A DNA stretch of 64,000 nucleotides from Paenibacillus sp. FSL H7-0326 (lineage in GTDB: Bacteria; Bacillota; Bacilli; Paenibacillales; Paenibacillaceae): assembly GCF_001955535.1 (NCBI RefSeq), contig NZ_MPVN01000001.1, positions 1,550,001-1,614,000 on the forward strand, given 5' to 3'. Positions within the stretch are counted from its first letter, which is position 1. Every line of letters begins with the position of its first letter. This document shows, in pieces, positions 19,769 to 28,263 of this stretch. Below the pieces are notes generated by a model. The model worked only from the letters and a program-made list of their open reading frames with translations. It was not told where the DNA came from and made no database searches. A program made the position numbers and the translations under genes.

Positions 19769-20263
19769 CTATAAATCTGGTTGTCTGAATTGTCCTGTGA
19801 CCATTAGCAGCGCTTCAGGAAGCTGATCCATAATCGCAGCGAGATTCTCATGAACCCCCTTCGGTGTACCCGGCAGATTCACAATCAGCGTTCTCCCGCG
19901 AATACCGACGATCCCTCTGAACAGCATGGCTGCCCGATTCTTCTGGAGGACCGTACTCCGCATCGCTTCCGCCATTCCTGGAACTTCACGGTCTATGATT
20001 CTACGTGTCGCTTCTGGCGTGACATCCCTTATTGCAAGCTCAGTTCCGCCCGTCGTAAGGACAAGGTCCGCATGAAAATAATCGGTCATTTCAATAAGCG
20101 CCGCAATGATCTCATCCGGCTCATCAGGGACGATGCGATACTCGATAATTTCTCCGCCGAGCTCTTCCTCCACTAGTTCACGGATGACCTGTGCACTTGT
20201 ATCTTCCCGTTCTCCTCGCGCTCCTTTGTCACTTGCCGTCAGGATCGCTGTCTTCCACAACAT
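19769..20263 (-). CDS. moaB: Molybdenum cofactor protein MoaB/MogA-type
   Basis: 164 residues of the MoCF-binding fold, with LVLTTGGTELAIRDVTPEATR as the molybdopterin-binding signature and IVNLPGTPKGVHENL near the C-terminus. MogA-like proteins adenylylate molybdopterin before Mo insertion; the MoaB branch can be less active. It follows moaC by 16 bp and precedes tatA. The link is sensible, because many molybdoenzymes are Tat substrates. Confidence 0.9.
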   Translation of the reverse strand: MLWKTAILTASDKGARGEREDTSAQVIRELVEEELGGEIIEYRIVPDEPDEIIAALIEMTDYFHADLVLTTGGTELAIRDVTPEATRRIIDREVPGMAEAMRSTVLQKNRAAMLFRGIVGIRGRTLIVNLPGTPKGVHENLAAIMDQLPEALLMVTGQFRQPDL

Positions 20264-20279
20264 AAGATCACCCTTCCCC

Positions 20280-20786
20280 CTATTTGGAATAATAATCTCC
20301 GTTTTTACCGCCTGTTTTGGATACGAGCTGTGTAGGCCCGATCACCATATCTTTCTGTAATGCCTTACACATATCATATATGGTCAGTGCGGCAGCAGAT
20401 GCTGCTGTTAAAGCTTCCATCTCCACACCGGTTTTTCCTTCTGTCTTCACCGTTACTTCAATATACAATTCATTCACGCCATTATCGCTGAAGGAGATAT
20501 TCACACCTGTGAGCGGAAGCGGATGACACATTGGAATCCAGTCCGAGGTTCTCTTCGCACCCTGAATTCCAGCCACCTGAGCTACGGCGAGCACATCGCC
20601 TTTACCAATCCGGCCTTCCTTGATCGCCTGCAGTGTGGTCTCTGCCATCGTGAGCCTGGATTCGGCAACGGCTGTCCTCGCGGTTACCGCCTTCCCAGAT
20701 ATATCCACCATGCGTGCACGGCCCTGCTCGTTAAAATGCGTAAATGAACCGTTCCCCGCCTGTCCTTCTCCTGAATTCATATTCAT
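20280..20786 (-). CDS. moaC: Cyclic pyranopterin monophosphate synthase MoaC
   Basis: 168 residues. Conserved MoaC motifs are [25 protein letters not shown] and [20 protein letters not shown], plus the C-terminal KTGGKNG. The enzyme converts the MoaA product into cyclic pyranopterin monophosphate, the first Moco intermediate. ATG 20786 has AAGGAAAG upstream. It is the middle gene of the cyclo-ligase/moaC/moaB set. No moaA, moaD or moaE gene is in the window. Confidence 0.97.
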   Translation of the reverse strand: MNMNSGEGQAGNGSFTHFNEQGRARMVDISGKAVTARTAVAESRLTMAETTLQAIKEGRIGKGDVLAVAQVAGIQGAKRTSDWIPMCHPLPLTGVNISFSDNGVNELYIEVTVKTEGKTGVEMEALTAASAAALTIYDMCKALQKDMVIGPTQLVSKTGGKNGDYYSK

Positions 20787-20806
20787 GACTCATCACTTTC
20801 CTTCGT

Positions 20807-21490
20807 TCATTGTATATGTAATACGCCGTGCTCCGTGAACAGCAGGTTCAATCTGAAGTCCTGCGGCTCCATGGGGATCTCTCCTGCCGGAAGCAGCTGT
20901 CCAGGCAGTACAAGCCCTGCATATACGGGCTCTGTCACCTGATCTGTCATCTGCTCCGGCACCTGCTTACCAGACAACGTGGACGCAAGAATTCGGGCAC
21001 GAACCTCTCCTGCGAACCGGTCGTAATAGCCTCCACCGTATCCGATTCGGCCGCCTTGAAGATCATAGGCGAGTCCCGGCACGATAACGAGATCGATGTC
21101 TGTCCATCGCTCTCGTTCCCATACCTCCGTGTTGGCAGCAGGTTCTAGAATCCCCCATCTGCCAGGCTGAACATCCTGCATCCCATGAATTCGCCGAAGC
21201 TCCATTAGAGAGGAATTCTCGTTTACTCTAGGAACGAGAACAATATCCTGTTGCTCAAAACCATACTTAAGGATCGGGGCAGTATCGGCTTCACTGCGGT
21301 ATGCAATATAAGAGAAGATAACCAGTCTGTCCTTATTCGTAAGTACTCTCAGCTGCTCTATCTCATGAATCGCGTGTTGGCAGAGCTGCTCAGAGATTTG
21401 GAGTCGTACGTCAATGGATAGGGCATCTCGAATTTGATGCATCTTAGAACGAAGCTGCTTCTTGCGGCCTTGCTGTTGGTCCATCTCCAT
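20807..21490 (-). CDS. 5-formyltetrahydrofolate cyclo-ligase
   Basis: About 227 residues. GGRIGYGGGYYDRF is the family signature that binds the folate and phosphate. The enzyme converts 5-formyl-THF to 5,10-methenyl-THF with ATP. GTG 21502 is in frame but abuts GGAAG; ATG 21490 has the better spacing, so I take it. It probably leads the moaC-moaB transcript (20-bp gap). Its place beside Moco genes rather than a folate locus is likely incidental. Confidence 0.93.
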   Translation of the reverse strand: MEMDQQQGRKKQLRSKMHQIRDALSIDVRLQISEQLCQHAIHEIEQLRVLTNKDRLVIFSYIAYRSEADTAPILKYGFEQQDIVLVPRVNENSSLMELRRIHGMQDVQPGRWGILEPAANTEVWERERWTDIDLVIVPGLAYDLQGGRIGYGGGYYDRFAGEVRARILASTLSGKQVPEQMTDQVTEPVYAGLVLPGQLLPAGEIPMEPQDFRLNLLFTEHGVLHIQ

Positions 21491-21502
21491 TGGATTACGC
21501 AC

Positions 21503-21905
21503 CTTCCAGTCTATTCTTCATCAAATGGAATGAAAAAGTTTAAATCCATTTCATAATCCCCTGAGCAGGTCTGATCAAATGGATATATAGATCAAATCGG
21601 TACAGCTTGTCTATATATAGGTTCAAATTCATCATTTCAGTGAGATATACATATGATTCTGCTGAAGTTCATTTCAAGTAATATGAAATAGATTACATGC
21701 TTTCTTTTCATTTTTTAGTTTATCATCTATTCGAAGAAAAGACTATAAGCCTCAAGGAGAGAATCAACAGAAGAAAACACGGTGCTTAAATGTTTTAACC
21801 TGTTCTATGCGATGCAAAGCTTCCCTTTTTCATGTACACTAGAAATAGTATGTTTACAGCCCTATTCAGCTACAGAACGAAGATTACATTAACGGAGGAA
21901 CCATC
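21503..21905. other. Divergent intergenic region
   Basis: About 400 bp between the cyclo-ligase and ABC-F genes. It is AT-rich and must hold both promoters, but I see no convincing -35/-10 pair, leader ORF or terminator. The ABC-F ribosome site GGAGG is at its right end. Confidence 0.5.
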
Positions 21906-23852
21906 ATGCTTTTTCAGGCTAGTGGAATTATTAAAAGATACGGCATTGACAGTATTCTAGAAGGTGTCAGCCTACAAATATTAGAGCGTGAACGCATCGG
22001 ACTCGTCGGTGTCAACGGCGCAGGCAAATCCACACTGCTGAAGATCCTCGCAGGAGAAATGTCCTACGACGGCGGGCAGATCTTCAAAGCCAAGGAAACT
22101 ACGCTCGGATATCTCGCTCAGAACAGCGGTCTTGAATCAGACGGAACGATCTGGGAGGAGATGCGCAAGGTATTCGCGGATCTGATTGAAGCAGAAGCCG
22201 AGCTTCGGCGCATGGAGCAGCAGATCTCGGATCCGAAATATATGGAGGATGAGAAGAAATACGCAGAATTACTGGAGCGATACGCCAGACGTTCCGATTG
22301 GTTCAAGGACCGGGGCGGTTACGAGATTGAAACGAAGATTCGCAGCGTGCTGCACGGGATGGGATTTGGCGAATTTCCGGCGGACACGAAGATATCTACA
22401 CTTAGCGGCGGTCAGAAGACAAGACTGGCACTTGCCCGAATATTGCTGCTGGCTCCGGATCTGCTCATGCTGGATGAGCCGACGAACCATCTGGATATCG
22501 AAACACTGACCTGGCTCGAAGACTATCTTCGCAGTTACTCCGGCGCACTGCTCGTCGTATCCCATGACCGGTATTTTCTTGACCGGCTGGTAACGAGCAT
22601 CGTCGAAATCGAACGTCATCGCTCCAAGAAATATACAGGCAATTACAGCCGCTATATGGAGATCAAAGCTGCAGAATACGAGTCTCAGCTGAAGCAATAT
22701 GAGAAGCAGCAGGATGAAATCGCGAAGATGGAGGCTTTTGTACAGCGGAATATCGTCCGTGCATCTACGACCAAGAGAGCCCAGAGCCGGCGCAAGGCAC
22801 TGGAGAAAATGGACCGTCTGGATCGTCCGCAGGGCGAGCTGAAGAAGGCACACTTCTCATTTGACATCGCTTATATGTCCGGCAAAGAGGTGCTCCAGGT
22901 TCGAGACCTCTCGGTAAGCTTCGAGGATCCCAGCAAGCCGCTGTTCGAGCATGCCCAATTTGATCTGCGCCGCGGCGAGACAGTTGCCCTCATCGGACCG
23001 AACGGAATTGGCAAATCTACATTACTGAAATGTCTCACCGGACAGATGAATCCACGAACCGGGACTATTAACTGGGGCACCAAGATTAAGGTAGGCTACT
23101 ACGATCAGGAGCAGACCGGCCTTAATCCGCAAAATACCGTGCTTGAAGAGCTGTGGAGCGAGTATCCTCACATGGAGGAGGCGCGTATTCGGACTGTGCT
23201 TGGTAATTTCCTGTTCAGCGGAGATGATGTGACCAAGAAGATCAGTTCCTTGAGCGGCGGGGAAAAAGCACGTGTCTCGCTTGCCAAGCTGATGCTGCAA
23301 GAGTCCAACGTTCTCATTCTCGATGAGCCGACGAACCATCTGGATCTGTTCAGCAAGGAAGTGCTGGAGTCTGCTCTGATCGACTATGAAGGCACCCTGC
23401 TGTTCATCTCACATGACCGCTACTTCCTGAACAAGATGGCAGAGCAGATCATTGAATTGAATCCGGACGGCACACAACATTTCCTAGGAAATTATGATGA
23501 CTATGTTCAGAAGAAACAGGATCTTGAGGAGATTGCCCAGGAACGTCTTGAACAGCAAGCGGCTGCCAATAAGACCGTCGTGGTAGAGACAACACCAGAG
23601 AAATCCGGAGCTGCCACCTTCCAGGCGGAGAAGCAGGCGAAGCGTGAGGAAAGAAACCGGCAGCGGAAGCTGGACAGCCTGGAGGTACAGATTGCAACCC
23701 TTGAGGAGCAGATTGAAGTGCAGCAGGCCGAAATGGCCAAGCCTGAAGTGTATCAGGATTACATGAAGCTCCAGGAAATTCAACAGCATATTGAGACATT
23801 AAAGTCGAATCTCAGCACTGCTTATGAAGAATGGGAAGCTTTAGCCGATTAA
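21906..23852 (+). CDS. ABC-F family ribosome-associated ATPase (YdiF/Uup-like)
   Basis: 648 residues with two ABC domains and no membrane helices. Domain 1 has GVNGAGKST (about 38), LSGGQKTRLALARIL and LDEPTNHLDIE. Domain 2 has GPNGIGKST (about 363), LSGGEKARVSLAKLM and LDEPTNHLD. The linker between them is charged, and the C-terminal 90 residues form a coiled coil as in Uup/YdiF. ABC-F proteins act on the ribosome during translation. ATG 21906 follows GGAGGAACC. Position beside tsaD and moaC matches B. subtilis ydiF. No antibiotic-resistance leader is evident, so a housekeeping role is more likely. Confidence 0.93.
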   Translation: MLFQASGIIKRYGIDSILEGVSLQILERERIGLVGVNGAGKSTLLKILAGEMSYDGGQIFKAKETTLGYLAQNSGLESDGTIWEEMRKVFADLIEAEAELRRMEQQISDPKYMEDEKKYAELLERYARRSDWFKDRGGYEIETKIRSVLHGMGFGEFPADTKISTLSGGQKTRLALARILLLAPDLLMLDEPTNHLDIETLTWLEDYLRSYSGALLVVSHDRYFLDRLVTSIVEIERHRSKKYTGNYSRYMEIKAAEYESQLKQYEKQQDEIAKMEAFVQRNIVRASTTKRAQSRRKALEKMDRLDRPQGELKKAHFSFDIAYMSGKEVLQVRDLSVSFEDPSKPLFEHAQFDLRRGETVALIGPNGIGKSTLLKCLTGQMNPRTGTINWGTKIKVGYYDQEQTGLNPQNTVLEELWSEYPHMEEARIRTVLGNFLFSGDDVTKKISSLSGGEKARVSLAKLMLQESNVLILDEPTNHLDLFSKEVLESALIDYEGTLLFISHDRYFLNKMAEQIIELNPDGTQHFLGNYDDYVQKKQDLEEIAQERLEQQAAANKTVVVETTPEKSGAATFQAEKQAKREERNRQRKLDSLEVQIATLEEQIEVQQAEMAKPEVYQDYMKLQEIQQHIETLKSNLSTAYEEWEALAD

Positions 23853-23904
23853 AAAAGGTTTCAAATTATGATCACAATTTGCAGCATTCCAATAATTAAC
23901 AACA

Positions 23905-24131
23905 TTATCCACAACAAAAGTGGATAATATATCCATTGAAACAGCCGATGAGGCTGTTTTTTTGGCGTTATGGTAGGTGTTTTATAGAAAAAACCAATAT
24001 TATCCACTAAATTGTCCACACTATCCACAATTTTATGGTTGCTGGATGAAGTTATTTTCATTCATTTTCGAAAACACGTCCAATTTCGACTTTTGCTATT
24101 TATCCCCAAAATCTTCCGGATATGTGGATAA
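23905..24131. promoter_or_regulatory. DnaA-box cluster
   Basis: Seven near-consensus TTATCCACA boxes lie in 227 bp. Exact: 23905-23913 (+) and 24123-24131 (-). One mismatch: 23919-23927 (-), 24000-24008 (+, ending T), 24012-24020 (+, TTGTCCACA), 24021-24029 (+, CTATCCACA), 24100-24108 (+, TTATCCCCA). Three of them are almost head-to-tail at 24000-24029. From memory, B. subtilis has a DnaA-binding cluster in the equivalent gcp-ydiF gap that modulates replication initiation. Confidence 0.8.
23939..23963 (+). terminator. Terminator of the ABC-F gene
   Basis: AAACAGCC, loop GATGA, GGCTGTTT then a run of T. It sits inside the DnaA-box cluster. Confidence 0.9.
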
Positions 24132-24465
24132 TTTTGTGCACATATTGACATTTTACGACTTTTGAGTAATTGCTGTGTTTAATTTCGACATAAGAAAAAA
24201 TACATGGCGTGATTGCACACGCAAGTGGCTATTATAATTCGCTAGTTTATAGGCTGTATTCTTCCTTACTTATTATCTTAGCTAATGCTCGTCCAATTCC
24301 GCCGTAACTCACAATCCTCCATGCTATTTTCCGCCCTTCAACAACAAAAAAATCGTAGTCACATACATTGGTTGTATCACTCATCTTCTAGCGGCTATGA
24401 ATCTCAAACCAAAAATAACAGAAACCAATATCCTGGCGAGTGAAATGATTCCTCGACAAATGCAA
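24132..24465. other. Intergenic stretch without a supported gene
   Basis: Between the DnaA boxes and the tsaD terminator. A 45-codon minus-strand ORF (24247-24384, MSDTTNVCDYDFFVVEG...) is open but has no ribosome site; I do not call it. Confidence 0.4.
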
Positions 24466-24497
24466 AGAAGCTCGTCTGTATTGAGAGACGAGCTTCT
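24466..24497 (-). terminator. Terminator of the tsaEB-rimI-tsaD operon
   Basis: AGAAGCTCGTCT and AGACGAGCTTCT form a perfect 12-bp stem with an 8-bp loop. The tail is only moderately T-rich. Confidence 0.75.
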
Positions 24498-24525
24498 ATT
24501 GTCTTCTATATAAACTTTACCACAC

Positions 24526-25572
24526 TTACGACTTAACGGACCACGCTTCGAGTGACAATCCAGGCTGAGCCTGCAGATCAAGACCGGCCAGCTCGCCTCG
24601 CTGCCATTTCAGATGTGCTGCCGCGCCAATCATGGCTGCATTATCTGTACAATATTCCATCGGTGGAATCAGCAGATGAATACCTTCCTTGGCGCAGCGC
24701 TCTTCCAGCGCCTTACGAAGACCACGGTTTGCAGCGACGCCTCCGCTTAACAGGAGCTGCTTCGAACCGTAGGCACGCACGGCTCGAATGGCTTTTTCAA
24801 CCAGCACCTCAACAACGGATTCCTGGAATCCCCGGGCAACCGCTGCCGGGTCCAATGTCTCCTTCTTCATAGAGGCCTGGTTCACCACGTTAAGCACGGC
24901 GGATTTGAGTCCGCTGAAGCTGAAGTCATAGGAATCGGCCTCGAGCCATACTCTAGGCAGGGTCACAGCGTGATCCGCCTCATGCGCCATACGATCCACA
25001 TGGGGACCTCCCGGATACGGACACCCTAGTGCACGCGCTACCTTATCATAGGCTTCGCCTACCGCATCGTCCCGAGTCCGGCCGATCACTTCAAATTTCC
25101 CTTCCGCTTCCATATGAACCAGCTCCGTATGTCCTCCGGACACCACCAATGACATAGCTGGATACTGCAGCTCCTCGATCAAGCGATTGGCATAGATATG
25201 CCCCGCAATATGATGGGTTGCAATGAGCGGCTTGCCGAGTGCCATCGCCAGTGTCTTCGCGGCAACAATACCAACGAGCAGTGCCCCGACAAGACCTGGT
25301 CCCTGAGTGACTGCAATGGCTGATAGATCCTGCGGCTTCACTCCCGAAGCGGCAATCGCCTCTTCGATCATTAGTGTGATGACCTCAACATGCTTGCGGG
25401 ATGCCACCTCCGGAACGACACCGCCAAATGCCTTGTGCGTCTCCACCTGGCTGGAGATGAGATTTGCTAATACCTCGCGTCCGTCCTTGACGACAGATAC
25501 CGAGGTCTCATCACAGCTGGTCTCGACTGCAAGTATATAACTGGATTGTAATGTATCGGATGAATGTGTCAT
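24526..25572 (-). CDS. tsaD: tRNA N6-threonylcarbamoyladenosine transferase TsaD
   Basis: 348 residues of the Kae1/TsaD ASKHA fold. The metal site HxxxH is seen as H121/H125 in THHIAGHIYA, with ETSCDETS at the N-terminus and LLSGGVAANRGLR near the C-terminus. The enzyme transfers threonylcarbamoyl to A37 of ANN-decoding tRNAs, with TsaB and TsaE. It is the last gene of the operon and overlaps rimI by 4 bp (ATGA). Confidence 0.98.
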   Translation of the reverse strand: MTHSSDTLQSSYILAVETSCDETSVSVVKDGREVLANLISSQVETHKAFGGVVPEVASRKHVEVITLMIEEAIAASGVKPQDLSAIAVTQGPGLVGALLVGIVAAKTLAMALGKPLIATHHIAGHIYANRLIEELQYPAMSLVVSGGHTELVHMEAEGKFEVIGRTRDDAVGEAYDKVARALGCPYPGGPHVDRMAHEADHAVTLPRVWLEADSYDFSFSGLKSAVLNVVNQASMKKETLDPAAVARGFQESVVEVLVEKAIRAVRAYGSKQLLLSGGVAANRGLRKALEERCAKEGIHLLIPPMEYCTDNAAMIGAAAHLKWQRGELAGLDLQAQPGLSLEAWSVKS

Positions 25573-26114
25573 GAATCCTTTAAACTTCCTTCCTCTTTAC
25601 CATCAGAACCATGATCGATGCTGGCAGGCAAGTCCGCCCACATGATCAGCGCATCTTCATTATTATCGGAATAGTACCCCTTACGAAGTCCTGATGGCTT
25701 GAATCCTTTTTTCTTATATAGGTTCTGGGCTACGGTATTCGATATCCGAACTTCAAGTGTCATTCTCGTCATGCCGAGGTAAGCTGCCGTCTTCATCATC
25801 TCATGGAGCAGCTTCTCGCCCAGCTTGCGTCCACGATAGGCTTCTCTCACCGCAATATTCGTAATATGGGCCTCATCCACGATGGTCCACATTCCGCAAT
25901 AGCCGATAGCCTGACCGTCCAGTTCCATGATCATATATTTCGCAAAATGATTCTGTGTCAGCTCATTCACAAAAGCCGTTTCCGTCCACGGCAGGGTAAA
26001 ACACTCTTGCTCTATGACGAGTACATCTGGAATGTCCTCCAGCTTCATGAATCTAAATTCTAACCGCCCGGTCTGCTCCTTGCTCTCCATGCCTCCACGT
26101 ACGACTCCCTTCAT
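25569..26114 (-). CDS. rimI: GNAT N-acetyltransferase RimI-like
   Basis: 181 residues with the GNAT core, including the acetyl-CoA loop REAYRGRKLGEKLL and the NxxAQNLYKKKGF motif. RimI acetylates the N-terminus of ribosomal protein S18 in Escherichia coli; in Firmicutes the target is less certain. ATG 26114 overlaps the tsaB stop (ATGA), implying coupling. An internal ATG (residue 9) has GGAGG too close. Position between tsaB and tsaD is the usual one. Confidence 0.92.
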   Translation of the reverse strand: MKGVVRGGMESKEQTGRLEFRFMKLEDIPDVLVIEQECFTLPWTETAFVNELTQNHFAKYMIMELDGQAIGYCGMWTIVDEAHITNIAVREAYRGRKLGEKLLHEMMKTAAYLGMTRMTLEVRISNTVAQNLYKKKGFKPSGLRKGYYSDNNEDALIMWADLPASIDHGSDGKEEGSLKDS

Positions 26115-26932
26115 CCTTTGCGTAGAAGATTCGCTTCTGCTTCCGCAAGCTGTGTGTAATTCGGTATGAGCGTATGCACATCATCGTGTTGACCTGCCTT
26201 AAGCTTCAGCGAACCCAGCTTGCCCACATATCTTCCTTCCATGTCATACGGCATCAACACAAGCTCGCAAGACAAACGTTCTCTCAGTTTCTCGATCGTC
26301 TCTTCGTGCTGCGACACGTCCCCTGCAAAAATAATGCCAGCAGGCCGGCCCGCAGCATCGGTCTGTTCATACTGCGCAGCAAGCTTCTGCGTCCATGGCT
26401 CGACCAGCCGGATGCCATCCTCTTCAAGCCGGTGCACCGGCTTATCACCATCGGACCCTTCAAACCATGCAGTGTAGGCCTGTCCTCTTCTTGCATCCAT
26501 CAGGGGAACGACCCAGTATTTGGACTGCTCTGACTTCGCCGGATTTCCGGAATCTGTTACAGCTGATTCGATGCCCTTATTGCCCTTGAAGGAACCGAGC
26601 GCTCCCCAAGCAAGTGCCTCCAGACTGGACACAGCTGCAACAGGCACATCCCATGCCCAAGCCAGCGTCTTCGCCGCTGTAACAGCAATGCGAATACCAG
26701 TGTAGGAACCAGGTCCGATCCCAACGGCAATGCCGCCGATTTCAGATCGCTCTATATGTTGTTCTTTCATTAGATCCTCCAGTGCCTGAACCACATGGAC
26801 GGCATGATTCCGCTCCGCACGTGAATTCGACTCAGAGAGCACCGTCTCGTTCTCCATTAATGCCGCAGCGAGTACCGCTGTTGACGTATCCAACGCCAAA
26901 AACCGCTCACGCGGCTTCCGTTCTTCCTTCAT
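26111..26932 (-). CDS. tsaB: t6A biosynthesis protein TsaB
   Basis: 273 residues from ATG 26932, two bases after the tsaE stop (TGAGGATG). An open extension to 27088 overlaps tsaE in another frame and is not coding. The ASKHA signature FLALDTSTAVLAAAL and GIGPGSYTGIRIAVTAAK are TsaB hallmarks. TsaB dimerises with TsaD and supports the transfer step. Somewhat longer than the B. subtilis protein, with an insertion around residues 115-140. Confidence 0.96.
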   Translation of the reverse strand: MKEERKPRERFLALDTSTAVLAAALMENETVLSESNSRAERNHAVHVVQALEDLMKEQHIERSEIGGIAVGIGPGSYTGIRIAVTAAKTLAWAWDVPVAAVSSLEALAWGALGSFKGNKGIESAVTDSGNPAKSEQSKYWVVPLMDARRGQAYTAWFEGSDGDKPVHRLEEDGIRLVEPWTQKLAAQYEQTDAAGRPAGIIFAGDVSQHEETIEKLRERLSCELVLMPYDMEGRYVGKLGSLKLKAGQHDDVHTLIPNYTQLAEAEANLLRKG

Positions 26933-26934
26933 CC

Positions 26935-27417
26935 TCAATCGACTCCACTTCTCTTCAAATCTTCGCACCAATCCGTGTACGGCGAGCCATAACCATTCAA
27001 GCGAATGATACGATCTCCCGTCTCTGTTACCGTCATCTGGATATGCAAATGTGCCTCCGGCAGCAGCTCCGAGATAATGCTGGACCATTCAATCAAGCTT
27101 ACTCCACTGCCATAGAAATATTCTTCCAGACCGAGTCCCTCGGCTTCGTCAAGCGTAATCCGGTAGACATCCATATGATATAACGCAAGTCTGCCTTCAT
27201 ATTCCTTAATCAATGTAAAGGTCGGACTATTCACGACGCCCTCTACACCTAAATACTGTGCAAAATATTTGGAAAATGCCGTCTTTCCTGCACCCAGATC
27301 ACCATCAAGGGCGATAACCGAGCCAGGCACAGCGAGCTTGGCCAGACGGGCAGCGAGCCGCTCCGTATCCTGTACACTACTGGAGTGGTACACCCACTCC
27401 TGATGCTCGTACTTCAA
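26935..27417 (-). CDS. tsaE: t6A biosynthesis ATPase TsaE
   Basis: About 160 residues. Walker A GDLGAGKTAFSK and the downstream NSPTFTLIKEYEG and HMDVYR motifs define TsaE, the ATPase that resets the TsaB-TsaD complex. An upstream TTG (27450) is open, but a TTG at 27417 has GAAGG about 8 bp before it and gives a family-typical length. First gene of tsaE-tsaB-rimI-tsaD. Confidence 0.93.
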   Translation of the reverse strand: MKYEHQEWVYHSSSVQDTERLAARLAKLAVPGSVIALDGDLGAGKTAFSKYFAQYLGVEGVVNSPTFTLIKEYEGRLALYHMDVYRITLDEAEGLGLEEYFYGSGVSLIEWSSIISELLPEAHLHIQMTVTETGDRIIRLNGYGSPYTDWCEDLKRSGVD

Positions 27418-27531
27418 TATGCTAACCTTCTTTCGATCTATCGTAAGCAAACCATTCGCTAGTTATCAGGGCAAATCCTTCACCTCATTATATAGTTCCC
27501 TATCTGTCCAAGCAAGGTAAGGTAGACACAC

Positions 27532-27559
27532 AAAACCCGGGGTACCATAGACCCCGGGT
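27532..27559 (-). terminator. Terminator of the sspH operon
   Basis: ACCCGGGG (27535-27542) and CCCCGGGT (27552-27559), then TTTTGTGTG on the minus strand. Confidence 0.75.
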
Positions 27560-27579
27560 GCATATTCATTATCGTATGA

Positions 27580-27765
27580 TTAGCTCTCGACCAAACGATC
27601 CACTCGTACCGTATGCGTCTCCAGCGGGTTGTTGCCGATCTGCACGGTTGCCATTTGGTTTTCTACATCCACATGCTCAATCCATATAGGCTGTTCACCA
27701 TCCAGCTTAACCGAGATATTTTCCTTCGCTTCATAAATCGCTTTTGCACGGTTTGCATCCATCAT
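27580..27765 (-). CDS. sspH: H-type small acid-soluble spore protein
   Basis: About 61 residues from ATG 27765, which has AAGGAGA 8 bp upstream. The order MDANRAKAIYEAKE, PIWIEHVDVENQMATV and an acidic tail matches the SspH family, minor spore-core proteins made in the forespore. It starts one base after the stop of the upstream acidic ORF, so the two are translated together. An open extension to 27870 overlaps that gene and is not coding. Confidence 0.85.
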   Translation of the reverse strand: MMDANRAKAIYEAKENISVKLDGEQPIWIEHVDVENQMATVQIGNNPLETHTVRVDRLVES

Positions 27766-27766
27766 G

Positions 27767-28090
27767 TTATAAGTCTCCTTCTTCCTTATTAATCTCCAGC
27801 TCATGCTCATCAAATAGGGCATCTGAAGTGCTGTCTCCGATATAACCATTGTCGTCAGTGACCTGTCCACCGCCCAGGCCTTCGTTCACCATACGATCTA
27901 CGTCAAATGCCGTCTCTTCTATACTCTCTTCATCTCTTGCTTCCGGCGTGGTGACCTCTTCCCAGTCCACCATATCGGCTGCGAGCATATCCGTGCCGCT
28001 GAGTGCATCCCAGAATCGATCCGATCCAGCTGCATCTCCATTCTCCCTGTCTCTTCTGTCCGGCTCGTACATATCACTTGTTCTGGACAT
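27767..28090 (-). CDS. Acidic hypothetical protein, co-transcribed with sspH
   Basis: 107 residues, strongly acidic, no membrane segment and no cysteine. ATG 28090 has a good AAGGAGAG ribosome site. The segment DRFWDALSGTDMLAADMVDWEEV is the most protein-like part; I do not recognise a family. Its stop is one base before the sspH start, and the sspH ribosome site lies inside its 3' end. A spore-associated role is inferred only from this coupling. Confidence 0.7.
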   Translation of the reverse strand: MSRTSDMYEPDRRDRENGDAAGSDRFWDALSGTDMLAADMVDWEEVTTPEARDEESIEETAFDVDRMVNEGLGGGQVTDDNGYIGDSTSDALFDEHELEINKEEGDL

Positions 28091-28263
28091 GTCTTCTCTC
28101 CTTCACCCTTTTTAATCCGTAATATGTCCGGATGAAGCACCAATCATGCATCATTCTCTGACTAAGCCTTTTTTCTCGTTCCATGAATAAGATTACAAAC
28201 GTCTTTTTTTGCCCATAATATGAAGAAAGATCACGCTACAGATTATTTGAAGGAGGGATCGTC

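Noticed and set aside
21906..23852. Antibiotic-resistance type ABC-F with leader attenuator
   Set aside because: No upstream leader peptide or attenuator seen, and the synteny matches the housekeeping ydiF.
24247..24384. 45-codon minus-strand ORF (MSDTTNVCDYDFF...)
   Set aside because: Protein-like in composition but without a ribosome site; the stretch may be a gene remnant.
28184..28220. sigma-G-like promoter before ku (TGAATA ... CATAATA)
   Set aside because: The spacing is 24 bp, not the 17-18 bp sigma-G needs.
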